In this document: in pieces, positions 52,213-60,446 of the stretch
Layout of the letters: each line of letters opens with the position of its first letter
Numbering within the stretch: position 1 is the stretch's first letter
Source: Mesorhizobium loti
GTDB lineage: Bacteria; Pseudomonadota; Alphaproteobacteria; Rhizobiales; Rhizobiaceae
Length of the DNA stretch: 64,000 nt
Assembly (NCBI GenBank): GCA_014189435.1
Contig: CP050293.1
Coordinates: forward strand, 5,709,001 to 5,773,000
Direction: 5' to 3'
Made by a program: the position numbers and the translations under genes
Notes under the pieces: model-generated
Seen by the model: the letters and a program-made list of their open reading frames with translations, nothing else
Told to the model about the DNA's origin: nothing
Databases searched by the model: none

Positions 52213-53376
52213 ATGGATTTCGGGCTGTCGGAGGAACAGAGGCTCATCGTCGAGACGACGCGCGCCTTCGTCGAGAACGAGCTTTATCCGCATGAGCGCG
52301 AGGTCGAGCGCACCGGCGTGCTGCGCCGCGACCTGATCGAGGGGATCAAGGTCAAGGCGATCGAGGCTGGGCTCTATGCCGCCAACATGCCGGCCGATGT
52401 CGGCGGCGCGGGCCTCGATACGGTGACCTGGCTGCTCTACGAGAAGGAACTCGGCCGCGCCAATTATGCGCTGCACTGGACCTGCGTGGCGCGTCCCTCC
52501 AACATCCTTTTGGCCGGCACGCCGGAGCAGCGCGAAAAATATCTGTTCCCCTGCATCCGTGGCGAGAAATGGGACTGCCTGGCGATGACCGAGCCGGGCG
52601 CCGGCTCCGACCTGCGCGGCATGAAGGCGACCGCTGTGCAGGACGGCGACGACTGGGTGCTGAACGGCACCAAGCACTTCATCTCCCACGCTGATCTCGC
52701 CGACTTCGCCATCGTGTTCATGGCTTCCGGCGAAGAGGATTCGCCGCGCGGCAAACGCAAGAAGATCACCGCCTTCTTCGTCGACAAGGGCACCAAGGGC
52801 TTCACCGTCCGCGATGGCTACCGCAACGTCTCGCATCGCGGCTACACCAACGCCATCCTCGAATTCGACGATTGCCGCTTGCCGGCGAGCCAGGTGCTCG
52901 GCGAAGTCCACAAAGGGTTCGACGTCGCCAACTCCTGGCTCGGCGCCACCCGGCTGCAGGTCGGCGCCACCTGTCTCGGCCGCGCCGAGCGGGCGCTTGG
53001 CCATGCCGTGGAATATGCCGCGCAGCGCCAGCAGTTCGGCCAGCAGATCGGCAAGTTCCAGGGCGTGTCGTTCAAGCTCGCCGACATGGCGACCGAACTG
53101 AAGGCCGCCGACCTGATGGTGTTCGAAGCCGGCTGGAAGTACGATCAGGGCACCGTCACCGATCAGGACATGGCCATGGCCAAGCTGAAGGCCACCGAAA
53201 TGCTCGCATACGTTGCCGATGAGGCGATCCAGATCCATGGCGGCATGGGGCTGATGGACGACCTGCCGCTGGAGCGCATCTGGCGCGACGCCCGCGTCGA
53301 GCGCATCTGGGAAGGCACGTCCGAGATTCAGCGCCACATTATTTCAAGGGCGCTGCTGCGCCCGTTTGGGGCCTGA
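52213..53376 (+). CDS. Acyl-CoA dehydrogenase, CaiA-like
   Basis: A 387-residue FAD-dependent acyl-CoA dehydrogenase. MDFGLSEEQRLIVETTRAFV start, substrate/FAD segment MTEPGAGSDLRGMKA, and C-terminal QIHGGMGLMDDLPLERIWRD with GTSEIQRHI. Family length is normal. In this operon it probably acts on gamma-butyrobetainyl-CoA or crotonobetainyl-CoA. The catalytic base position was not checked by alignment. Starts 5 bases after the dehydrogenase stop. Confidence 0.87.
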   Translation: MDFGLSEEQRLIVETTRAFVENELYPHEREVERTGVLRRDLIEGIKVKAIEAGLYAANMPADVGGAGLDTVTWLLYEKELGRANYALHWTCVARPSNILLAGTPEQREKYLFPCIRGEKWDCLAMTEPGAGSDLRGMKATAVQDGDDWVLNGTKHFISHADLADFAIVFMASGEEDSPRGKRKKITAFFVDKGTKGFTVRDGYRNVSHRGYTNAILEFDDCRLPASQVLGEVHKGFDVANSWLGATRLQVGATCLGRAERALGHAVEYAAQRQQFGQQIGKFQGVSFKLADMATELKAADLMVFEAGWKYDQGTVTDQDMAMAKLKATEMLAYVADEAIQIHGGMGLMDDLPLERIWRDARVERIWEGTSEIQRHIISRALLRPFGA

Positions 53377-53394
53377 AAAAGATATGTTTGCGTT

Positions 53395-53560
53395 CCTTGG
53401 CGCCCCCCTCTGTCCTGCCGGACATCTCCCCCTCAAGGGGGGAGATCGAATGGCATTTTCGATTTCGCCAATTATCACCGTTGTCGGTCTTGAGCCGACG
53501 ACGAAGCTGCCAATCTCCCCCTTGAGGGGGAGATGCCCGGCAGGGCAGAGGGGGGTGCTC
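53395..53560. repeat. Composite palindromic intergenic repeat, copy 3, inside the carnitine operon
   Basis: Left end CCCCCCTCTGTCCTGCCGGACATCT-like with hairpin TCTCCCCCTC/GAGGGGGAGA partners, right end AGATGCCCGGCAGGGCAGAG followed by GGGGGG. The centre contains GATTTCGCCAAT as in copy 2. It fills the gap between the acyl-CoA dehydrogenase and the ligase gene, and its right end supplies the G-rich ribosome site of the ligase. It is open in frame with the ligase but that reading does not look like protein. Confidence 0.8.
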
Positions 53561-55639
53561 GTGCACAAGCTTGAACGTCTTCTGCGCCCCAAATCGATCG
53601 CCGTGTTCGGCGGGGCGCAGGCCGCGGCCGTCGTCGCGCAATCGATCAAGATGGGCTTCGCCGGCGAGATCTGGCCGGTGCATCCGAGCAAGGACGAGGT
53701 CGCCGGCCGCAAGGCCTATCGTTCAGTAGCCGATTTGCCTGACGCGCCGGATGCCGCCTTTGTCGGCGTCAACCGGCATCTGACCATCGAGGTGATCAAG
53801 GCGCTGGCCGAGCGCGGCGCCGGCGGCGCCGTCTGCTTTGCCGCCGGCTTCCTCGAGACCGAGGCCTATGACGACGACGGCGAGCGGCTGCAGGCCGAGT
53901 TGGTTGCAGCAGCCGGCTCGATGCCGATCATCGGGCCGAATTGCTATGGCCTGATCAACTATGCCGACGGCGCGCTTCTGTGGCCCGACCAGCATGGCGG
54001 CATAAGGCTGGCCGAGGGCGGCAAGGGCGTCGCCATCATCACCCAGTCCTCCAACATCGCCATCAACATGACCATGCAGAAGCGCGGCCTGCCGATCGCC
54101 TTCCTGATGACGGCCGGCAACCAAGCGCAGACCGGCCTGTCGGAAATGGCACTTGGCCTGATCGAGGACGAGCGGGTCACATCGCTCGGCCTGCACATCG
54201 AGGCCTTCGATTCGGTAGCCGGCTTCGAACGGCTGGCCGCCAGGGCGCGCGAACTGAAAAAACCGATCATCGCCATGAAGGTCGGCCGTTCCGAACAGGC
54301 CAGGCAGGCGACCGTCTCGCACACTGCCTCACTCGCCGGCTCGGACGCGGCCTCGGGCGCTTTCCTGAGGCGGCTCGGCATTGCGCGTGTCGATTCCATC
54401 CCCGCCTTCATCGAAGCGCTGAAGCTGCTGCACATCACCGGACCTTTGCCCGGCTATAGGCTGTCATCAATGAGCTGCTCCGGCGGCGAGGCGTCGGTGA
54501 TGGCCGACAGCGCCGAAGGCCGCTGGGTCAATTTCCCTGATCTGACCGGCACCCACCGCGCCCATGTCAAATCGACGCTGGGGCCGCTGGTCGCGGTGGC
54601 CAATCCACTCGACTACCACACCTTCATCTGGAACAACGAGCCGGCGATGACCGCCACCTTCACCGCCATGGTGTCGGGCGGTTTTGATCTCAACATGCTG
54701 GTGCTCGACTTCCCGCGCCCCGATCGCTGCTCCGACACCGACTGGTGGGCGACGCTGCGCGCTTTCGAATCGGCGCTCAAGACAAACAAGGCGCAAGGCG
54801 CGATCGTCTCCTCGCTGCCGGAGAACCTGCCGGAGGAATACACGGCTGGGCTGATGGCGCGCGGCATGGTGCCGTTGTTCGGTATTTCCGAGGCGATGGA
54901 TGCAGCCGGGGCGGCAGCCTTCATCGGCTGGGCCTGGGCTGAGCCGCAGGCGCAGCCGATTGACACGTCAGCCGCCGGTGCGCCTGGTGGCGACCACGTC
55001 ACCCCTGACGAAGCCGAAGCGAAGTCGCGCCTCATCGAGGCCGGCCTGCCGGTGCCGAAAGGCGAACGCGCCGCCAATGCCGTCGAGGCGGTGATCTCGT
55101 CGATGGCGCTCGGCTTCCCGGTGGCGCTAAAGGCGCTCGGCGTCACCCACAAATCCGAGGTTGGTGCTGTCAGGCTCAATCTGAGGGATGCCGAATCCGT
55201 CAGCACGGCAGCGCATGACCTGTTGCCGCTCGGCACCGGCCTCTATGTCGAACGCATGGTGCGCGACGGCGTTGCCGAACTGATCGTCGGCTTCACCCGC
55301 GACCCGATGTTCGGCGCGGTGATGACGCTGGGCACCGGCGGCGTGCTGGTCGAGCTGTTGCGCGACAGCGTCACCCTGATGCTGCCGGCAACCCGCGACG
55401 ACATCGAGGCGGCATTGCGCGGCCTGAAACTGTTCCCGCTGCTCGAAGGCTATCGCGGCCGGCCGAAGGCCGATGTCGCCGCTGCCATCGACGCCATCTC
55501 GGGCATTGCCGGCTTCGTGCAGAAGAATGCCGGCGAGATCGAGGAACTCGACATCAACCCGCTGATCGTCTGCAGCGAAGGCAAGGGCGCATGGATCGCC
55601 GACGCACTGCTGGTGCTGGGAGACAAGAAGAATGTCTGA
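53561..55639 (+). CDS. ADP-forming acyl-CoA synthetase (acetate-CoA ligase family)
   Basis: A 692-residue protein with the domain order CoA-binding (LERLLRPKSIAVFGGAQAAA), succinyl-CoA-ligase-like (SNIAINMTMQKRGLPIAFLM, catalytic His in TVSHTASLAGSDAA) and C-terminal ATP-grasp (from about residue 490, SRLIEAGLPVPKGERA). The GTG at 53561 was chosen: G-run five bases before it, and family homology starts here; the open frame extends upstream only through the repeat. It probably activates carnitine, gamma-butyrobetaine or a product to the CoA thioester. Confidence 0.85.
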   Translation: MHKLERLLRPKSIAVFGGAQAAAVVAQSIKMGFAGEIWPVHPSKDEVAGRKAYRSVADLPDAPDAAFVGVNRHLTIEVIKALAERGAGGAVCFAAGFLETEAYDDDGERLQAELVAAAGSMPIIGPNCYGLINYADGALLWPDQHGGIRLAEGGKGVAIITQSSNIAINMTMQKRGLPIAFLMTAGNQAQTGLSEMALGLIEDERVTSLGLHIEAFDSVAGFERLAARARELKKPIIAMKVGRSEQARQATVSHTASLAGSDAASGAFLRRLGIARVDSIPAFIEALKLLHITGPLPGYRLSSMSCSGGEASVMADSAEGRWVNFPDLTGTHRAHVKSTLGPLVAVANPLDYHTFIWNNEPAMTATFTAMVSGGFDLNMLVLDFPRPDRCSDTDWWATLRAFESALKTNKAQGAIVSSLPENLPEEYTAGLMARGMVPLFGISEAMDAAGAAAFIGWAWAEPQAQPIDTSAAGAPGGDHVTPDEAEAKSRLIEAGLPVPKGERAANAVEAVISSMALGFPVALKALGVTHKSEVGAVRLNLRDAESVSTAAHDLLPLGTGLYVERMVRDGVAELIVGFTRDPMFGAVMTLGTGGVLVELLRDSVTLMLPATRDDIEAALRGLKLFPLLEGYRGRPKADVAAAIDAISGIAGFVQKNAGEIEELDINPLIVCSEGKGAWIADALLVLGDKKNV

Positions 55640-56414
55640 CGTCATTTCGACCCGCCGCGAAGGCACCATCCTCGAAGTCACGCTCGACCGGCCCAAGGCC
55701 AACGCCATCGACCTCAAGACCTCGCGGCTGATGGGCGAGACGTTCAAGGCATTCCGCGACGATCCGGAGTTGCGCGTCGCCATCGTCAAGACCGCCGGCG
55801 ACAAGTTCTTCTGCGCCGGCTGGGATTTGAAGGCGGCCGCAGGCGGCGATGCGGTCGACGGCGAGTATGGCGTCGGCGGCTTTGCCGGACTGCAGGAACT
55901 GCGCGACCTCAACAAGCCGGTCATCGCCTGCGTCAACGGCATGGCGGTGGGCGGCGGCTTCGAGCTGGCGCTATCCTGCGACCTCATCTACGCCTCGGAC
56001 CATTCCTCCTTCGCGCTGCCCGAAATCCGCGCCGGCACGCTGGCCGACGCGGCGACGATCAAGCTGCCGAAGCGCATCCCCTACCATGTCGCCATGGATC
56101 TGCTGCTCACCGGCCGCTGGATGGATGTCGCTGAAGCGCATCGCTGGGGCCTGGTCAACGAAGTGCTGCCCAAGGAGAAGCTCGAGGAGCGCGTCTGGGA
56201 GATCGCCCGGCTGCTCGCCGGCGGGCCGCCGCTGGTGTTCGCCGCGATCAAGGAAACGGCGCGGGTGGCCGAGGCGCTGACTTTCCAGGACGCGATGAAC
56301 AAGGTGACGCGCCGCCAGTTGCCGACGGTCGATGCACTGTATGGCTCCGAGGACGGCATGGAGGGTTTTCGCGCTTTTGCCGAAAAGCGTGAGCCGGTGT
56401 GGAAGGGGAAATGA
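55632..56414 (+). CDS. caiD: Enoyl-CoA hydratase/isomerase, CaiD-like
   Basis: A 260-residue crotonase. EVTLDRPKANAIDLKTSRLM start, oxyanion-hole segments KFFCAGWDLKAAA and NGMAVGGGFELALSCDLIYA, and catalytic Glu in ALPEIRAGTLADAAT. FCAGWDLK with an aromatic Trp is typical of carnitinyl-CoA dehydratase (CaiD), which interconverts carnitinyl-CoA and crotonobetainyl-CoA. Overlaps the ligase gene by 8 bases. Confidence 0.85.
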   Translation: MSDVISTRREGTILEVTLDRPKANAIDLKTSRLMGETFKAFRDDPELRVAIVKTAGDKFFCAGWDLKAAAGGDAVDGEYGVGGFAGLQELRDLNKPVIACVNGMAVGGGFELALSCDLIYASDHSSFALPEIRAGTLADAATIKLPKRIPYHVAMDLLLTGRWMDVAEAHRWGLVNEVLPKEKLEERVWEIARLLAGGPPLVFAAIKETARVAEALTFQDAMNKVTRRQLPTVDALYGSEDGMEGFRAFAEKREPVWKGK

Positions 56415-56420
56415 GCGGCC

Positions 56421-56523
56421 TTACCCTCCCCTCGATGGGGAGGGTCGGACCGAAGGGCCGGGGTGGGGTGAAGCGCCGCCACCCGCCGCTCTACCGCGAC
56501 CTCCCCCATCAAGGGGGAGGTAA
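56421..56523. repeat. Composite palindromic intergenic repeat, copy 4
   Basis: Outer arms TTACCCTCCC and GGGAGGTAA, inner hairpins CCCTCCCCTCGATGGGGAGGG and CCTCCCCCATCAAGGGGGAGG type, with CGGGGTGGGGTGAAGCGCC between. Lies between caiD and the alpha/beta hydrolase; the right arm is followed by the hydrolase ribosome site AAAGGAG. Confidence 0.75.
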
Positions 56524-56532
56524 AGGAGTTCC

Positions 56533-57471
56533 ATGACCGGCTACAAAACCCTCATCGATGCCGAGACCTGGGCCTTCATCGAGAAGACCAATTCCTACTA
56601 TCCGTCCGACACGATCGACTACACGATCGCGCAGCAGCGCGAGATCTACGATCGCATGTGCCGTGAATTCTTTGCCGGCTATCCCGAAGGCGTTGCGGTT
56701 GAAACCTCCGCCATTGCAACGCCCACGCACGACATCCCGATCCGCATCTACCGAAGCACACGCGAGGCTGCGGTGACGGTGCTCTATGTCCATGGTGGCG
56801 GCTTTATCCTTGGTGGGTTGGACAGCCACGACGATGTCTGCGCCGAACTCTGTGCCCGCACCGGCTATGAGGTGGTCTCGGTCGACTACCGGCTGGCGCC
56901 CGAGCACCTGCATCCGGCCGCCTTCGACGATGCGATGAGCGCCTTCGAATGGGCCGCCGCCAACCGCCCGCACCCGATCGTGCTTTGTGGCGACAGCGCC
57001 GGCGGCAATCTGGCCGCCGCGGTCAGCCATGCGACGCGCGGCCACGCGAAAAGGCCGATCGGCCAGGTGCTGATCTATCCCGGCCTCGGCGGCGACCGCT
57101 CCACGGGCTCCTATGTGACCCACGCCGAAGCGCCGATGCTGACCATGCGCGATCTCGAATTCTACAAGCATATCCGCACCGGCGGGCAGGATCGCAGCGG
57201 CGACGCGACGCTGGCCCCGCTTGCCGACACCGACTTCTCCAACCTGCCGCCGACGGTGCTGATCACCGCGCAGTGCGACCCGCTGTCGTCCGACGGCGAG
57301 ACCTATCGCGACCGTATCGTGGCGGCAGGCGGCCGCGCCACCTGGTTCGAGGAGCCGGGATTGGTGCACGGCTATCTAAGAGCGCGGCACACGGTCGGCC
57401 GCGCCCGCGCGAGCTTCACCCGGATTGCGGACGCCGTAGCCGCCCTTGGGCGCGGCGCCTGGCGCTGGTGA
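56533..57471 (+). CDS. Alpha/beta hydrolase, hormone-sensitive lipase family
   Basis: A 312-residue esterase. Oxyanion motif YVHGGGFILGG (about residues 92-102), nucleophile GDSAGGN (Ser about 158), Asp in ITAQCDPLSSDGE and His in PGLVHGYLRAR. No signal peptide. It follows the carnitine genes on the same strand after a repeat; an acylcarnitine or other ester substrate is possible but not shown. Confidence 0.87.
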   Translation: MTGYKTLIDAETWAFIEKTNSYYPSDTIDYTIAQQREIYDRMCREFFAGYPEGVAVETSAIATPTHDIPIRIYRSTREAAVTVLYVHGGGFILGGLDSHDDVCAELCARTGYEVVSVDYRLAPEHLHPAAFDDAMSAFEWAAANRPHPIVLCGDSAGGNLAAAVSHATRGHAKRPIGQVLIYPGLGGDRSTGSYVTHAEAPMLTMRDLEFYKHIRTGGQDRSGDATLAPLADTDFSNLPPTVLITAQCDPLSSDGETYRDRIVAAGGRATWFEEPGLVHGYLRARHTVGRARASFTRIADAVAALGRGAWRW

Positions 57472-57596
57472 ACTATTTTCCCATCCTGTGAGTGAGATGA
57501 CTACACAGATGTGATCGGATGCGGCCGGCGTAATGCAGGCGCAATGCTGGCGGTGCAGACCACCATGGGTTTGACCGACAGCAGGAAATTGCAGAC

Positions 57597-58001
57597 ATGA
57601 CCAGGCTTGGAAGCGCGTTGGCGCTCCTTCTTTGCGCCGCGACGCTCAGCGCATGTGTCGACACGGACGATTATCGCGACCGCCCCTGGCGCGAACACCA
57701 CTGGCGGGATCGCGACCACCGACCCGACAGACCGTGGAGGCCGGACCGGCCGTGGCGCCCCGACAGGCCCGATCGTCCGGATAGACCTGATCGGCCAGAT
57801 CGACCCGATAGACCCGATAGACCGGACTGGCCCGATAGGCCGGACCGCCCAGGGCGCCCCGATTGCGTCAGCGGACCCGCAATTGATTGCGCGCCCTGGC
57901 CGGACGTACAACCCGGCGGACCGGACTGCGCTGATGGCCCGGCGACGACGCCGTCGCCTGACTGTATCGAGCCGCGCCGACCGCATCGGCAGGATCCCTG
58001 A
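57597..58001 (+). CDS. RPD-repeat lipoprotein
   Basis: A 134-residue protein with a lipoprotein signal peptide (LGSALALLLCAATLSACVDT; lipobox LSAC, Cys about residue 20). After an Arg/Trp/His-rich start (WREHHWRDRDHRPDRPWRP), about 14 near-perfect triplets RPD/RPDRP follow, then a Cys/Pro-rich tail (DCVSGPAIDCAPWPDVQPGG). The DNA shows matching 9-base tandem units. The frame is supported by the signal and the repeat keeping the same phase. Function unknown; a periplasmic, highly charged anchor or spacer is conceivable. Confidence 0.7.
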   Translation: MTRLGSALALLLCAATLSACVDTDDYRDRPWREHHWRDRDHRPDRPWRPDRPWRPDRPDRPDRPDRPDRPDRPDRPDWPDRPDRPGRPDCVSGPAIDCAPWPDVQPGGPDCADGPATTPSPDCIEPRRPHRQDP

Positions 58002-58081
58002 TAGGGCAGGATATATGCGGCCTTTATAACTCAGACCAAAACCTGCTCTCGAATTCCTATGCAGCCAGCGACTATGTAATT

Positions 58082-58109
58082 CCGGGCCGCCGCCTGATTG
58101 GCGGCCGGA
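58082..58109 (+). other. Hairpin before the 116-aa hypothetical gene
   Basis: CCGGGCCGCC and GGCGGCCGG arms around the loop GCCTGATT, directly upstream of the ATG at 58110. Lies 80 bases after the RPD lipoprotein, so it may end that transcript, or it may hide the ribosome site of the next gene. No T-tract. Confidence 0.4.
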
Positions 58110-58460
58110 ATGACGAACTGGCTTCAGACGAACATGAAATCACATTCAGTCTGGCTGACCTCCCGGGTTAGCCGCAGGGTGCCGACGGAGTATTTCGTGC
58201 TGGCAAACCTCAGGGAGCAGGGCGCGATCATTGGCCGGCTCGCTGGCCATCCGATCGCCGAGACAGTCGTCGATGCGGGCGGGCTGCAATACCATTTTGT
58301 CGGCGTTGCACCGCGCGACCGCAGCGGATGCTTTGACGTCGAGGCGCTGCGGACCGGCGAATGGATTGTCCAGCCGGGACTGGTCTATGCCGTTGACGGC
58401 AAAGCGACTTCCGTACCCTCAAAGCCGCCACGGCGCGGACGTGGCCAGCACCGCGTTTGA
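58110..58460 (+). CDS. Hypothetical protein
   Basis: A 116-residue soluble protein, unrecognised. It has alternating strands and helices (PTEYFVLANLREQGAIIGRL, ETVVDAGGLQYHFVGVAP, GEWIVQPGLVYAV). A start at ATG 58134 is equally possible. The 3' end overlaps the 3' end of the DapA-like gene on the other strand by 42 bases, so the basic C-terminus (PPRRGRGQHRV) may be unconserved. Confidence 0.55.
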   Translation: MTNWLQTNMKSHSVWLTSRVSRRVPTEYFVLANLREQGAIIGRLAGHPIAETVVDAGGLQYHFVGVAPRDRSGCFDVEALRTGEWIVQPGLVYAVDGKATSVPSKPPRRGRGQHRV

Positions 58461-59369
58461 TTGCGCGACATCGGGGCTCCCGCTCAGGGCCAGCATGGCC
58501 TCCCGTATAGCGGTTTCGGTTTCGGGACGGGCAGCCGTCATCGGCAACCGAACGTCCGGGCTCAATCCCAGCGCCAGGCTCAAGGCGTATTTGACCGGGA
58601 CGGGATTGCTCTCCAGTTCGAGCGCAGCGATCAGTGGCGCCAAGCGATGATGGATGGCGCGGGCGGTGTGGTGGTCGCCCTGCCTGCAGGCATCGTGCAT
58701 CTCGACGCACAGTCGCGGCGCGACGTTGGAAACCACCGAGATGGTTCCACGTCCGCCCATCGTGTTGAAGCCGAACGACGTCGCGTCGTGGCCGGACAGA
58801 CAGATGAAGCGGCGCCTCAGCACAGCCGGAAGCGAGGATAGCCGGCTCACATCGCCGGTAGCGTCCTTGATGCCGACGATGGTTGGAATCTGCGCCAGGC
58901 GCTCGATCGTCTCCAGCGACAGGTCGACGCCGGTTCGTGCCGGCACATTGTAGACGATGATCGGCAAGCTGATCTCGCGCGCGACCGCTTCGAAGTGACG
59001 AAAAATCCCCTCCTGGCTCGGCCTGTTGTAGTACGGCGTCACGATAAGGGCGGCGTCGGCGCCGAAAGCTTCGGCGGCTGTCGAAAAGGCAATCGTCGTC
59101 TCGGTGCTGTTGGTGCCGGTGCCGGCGATGATCGAGACCCTGCCGCCGGCAATTTTCACGCAAAGCGCGATGATGTCGAGGCGCTCCTCCCACGACAAGG
59201 TCGGGGCTTCACCTGATGTGCCGCACGGGACCAGCCCGTTTATCCCTTGTTCGATCTGCCAATGCAACAGCGTGGTCAGCTGCTTCAGGTCGACCTCGCC
59301 GTCGGTTAACGGCGTTACCAGTGCGGTCATCGCACCGGTCAGGCGAAGTCGTGCTTGTTCTGGTGTCAT
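58419..59369 (-). CDS. DapA-like dihydrodipicolinate synthase/aldolase family protein
   Basis: A 316-residue class I aldolase of the DapA/NAL family. GAMTALVTPLTDGEVDLKQL start, pyruvate site PCGTSGEAPTLSW, Tyr in IVYNVPARTG and Schiff-base Lys in IVGIKDATGD. The Arg after the Tyr (PARTG) is as in true DapA, so 4-hydroxy-tetrahydrodipicolinate synthase is the best guess, probably as a second copy. It is last in a minus-strand operon; the preceding frame overlaps it by 161 bases. Confidence 0.88.
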   Translation of the reverse strand: MTPEQARLRLTGAMTALVTPLTDGEVDLKQLTTLLHWQIEQGINGLVPCGTSGEAPTLSWEERLDIIALCVKIAGGRVSIIAGTGTNSTETTIAFSTAAEAFGADAALIVTPYYNRPSQEGIFRHFEAVAREISLPIIVYNVPARTGVDLSLETIERLAQIPTIVGIKDATGDVSRLSSLPAVLRRRFICLSGHDATSFGFNTMGGRGTISVVSNVAPRLCVEMHDACRQGDHHTARAIHHRLAPLIAALELESNPVPVKYALSLALGLSPDVRLPMTAARPETETAIREAMLALSGSPDVAQSNAVLATSAPWRL

Positions 59370-59775
59370 GGCAATCAGAGTCTCCTGGATGATTTCTTGG
59401 ATACGCTGCCTGTTCGAGATGCGAGGAAAGCAGGGCCGACAGCAGCGCGGCAGCCAGATCAGTGTGATCCGCGTCGAATTTGTCGGGCCTGGCCGGCGCC
59501 TCCGCAGGCGTGGCTTGAAGGCTGCAAAGCCAACGCTCGCCGATCCTGCTGATGGCGGACACCGAACGCTCCGGCTTCGACACGGCGACGAGCAAGAGGA
59601 TGGCGTCGAGCGTGGCGCCGGCCTCGACCAACTGGGCAAACCGGCGGCCATGTCGGGATGATCTGTCGAGCGACAGGCCGCATGCGGCCTCCCACAGCTG
59701 GTGTTCGAGCAATCTGCCGACATGCGGGAGACGATCGAGCAATCCGGTCAGGTCGGCAGCGTTGGAATTGTCCAT
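59209..59775 (-). CDS. Hypothetical protein overlapping the dapA-like gene
   Basis: A 188-residue frame starting at ATG 59775 (MDNSNAADLTGLLDRLPHVG). Residues 1-130 look like real protein: helical with ATLDAILLLVAVSKPERSVS and HTDLAAALLSALLSSHLEQA. The last 50-60 residues are basic, low in sense and lie antiphase within the dapA-like gene, so the natural stop has probably been lost by a small indel near 59370-59400, or this is a true long overlap. Not recognised. Confidence 0.5.
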   Translation of the reverse strand: MDNSNAADLTGLLDRLPHVGRLLEHQLWEAACGLSLDRSSRHGRRFAQLVEAGATLDAILLLVAVSKPERSVSAISRIGERWLCSLQATPAEAPARPDKFDADHTDLAAALLSALLSSHLEQAAYPRNHPGDSDCHDTRTSTTSPDRCDDRTGNAVNRRRGRPEAADHAVALADRTRDKRAGPVRHIR

Positions 59776-59812
59776 GGCCAGATCGTTCCGATGAGGACGG
59801 AACCGGGCGCGA

Positions 59813-60034
59813 TCAGTTGAACAGGGAAAGTCGGACGCTCGCCGGTGCGAAGCGTATCGCGCCGGCCCGGTGGCCGCTTTCCATCGTGGCAAAACGCACC
59901 GCGGAATTCCTGTCGGCGAAAACGCCGCCGGTCTGGCCTTCTTCATCGCGCGCGATCCAATGGCCTTCGCCATCGCGTCCGACGACGAAGCGGTGGAGAG
60001 CGTTTCCGTCAGGGGAAATAGGGGAGGCTTGCAT
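59813..60034 (-). CDS. Small hypothetical protein
   Basis: A 73-residue protein with GDGEGHWIARDEEGQTGGVF in the middle and RFAPASVRLSLFN at the end; the pattern resembles short beta-rich proteins of rhizobia that lack a named family. AGGAG lies seven bases before ATG 60034. Second of the minus-strand operon, 37 bases before the next gene. Confidence 0.65.
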   Translation of the reverse strand: MQASPISPDGNALHRFVVGRDGEGHWIARDEEGQTGGVFADRNSAVRFATMESGHRAGAIRFAPASVRLSLFN

Positions 60035-60054
60035 GGTCATCTCCTGCCTTGTGA

Positions 60055-60246
60055 TCAGGAAAGCTGAGCAGCGATCGCGGCGGCGGCCAGCAGGGCGCCG
60101 ACGACCAGGAGCCACCGTGTGGCGGTGAATGGCGCGAGCAAGCTGACCGCCCGGCGATTGGTGTTGGCCTCCAGCCGCGCCTGTTCGAGCTGCGACTTCG
60201 GCAACGGACGATGGGTGGGCAGATAGAGCCCGTCTGAGAGGAACAT
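60055..60246 (-). CDS. Small membrane protein
   Basis: A 63-residue protein with a polar N-terminus (LPKSQLEQARLEANTNRRAV) and one C-terminal membrane segment (WLLVVGALLAAAAIAA). A good ribosome site (GAAGGAAG on the minus strand) precedes the ATG at 60246. First gene of the unit leading to the DapA-like gene; the AT-rich stretch 60330-60400 upstream should hold its promoter. Confidence 0.65.
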   Translation of the reverse strand: MFLSDGLYLPTHRPLPKSQLEQARLEANTNRRAVSLLAPFTATRWLLVVGALLAAAAIAAQLS

Positions 60247-60446
60247 CGGAGACTTCCTTCTTTCTAACTGTCACCACGAGGTGATGACTGCCTGCAGCGG
60301 CTCAGGACCGGCTGCACTGCGAAAGATAAAAGCATCCGCATTTGTATTCGAGACGGTAGAAAACTGAAAAATATAAAAAAGTCATATGCTTATCGCTTGG
60401 GCGTATAAGGAGCCCAAGCTGGAAATCAGACCGCGGTGGCGTCGTT

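Noticed and set aside
53366..53560. N-terminal extension of the acyl-CoA ligase through the repeat
   Set aside because: The extension translates the palindromic repeat, and family homology begins at the GTG at 53561.
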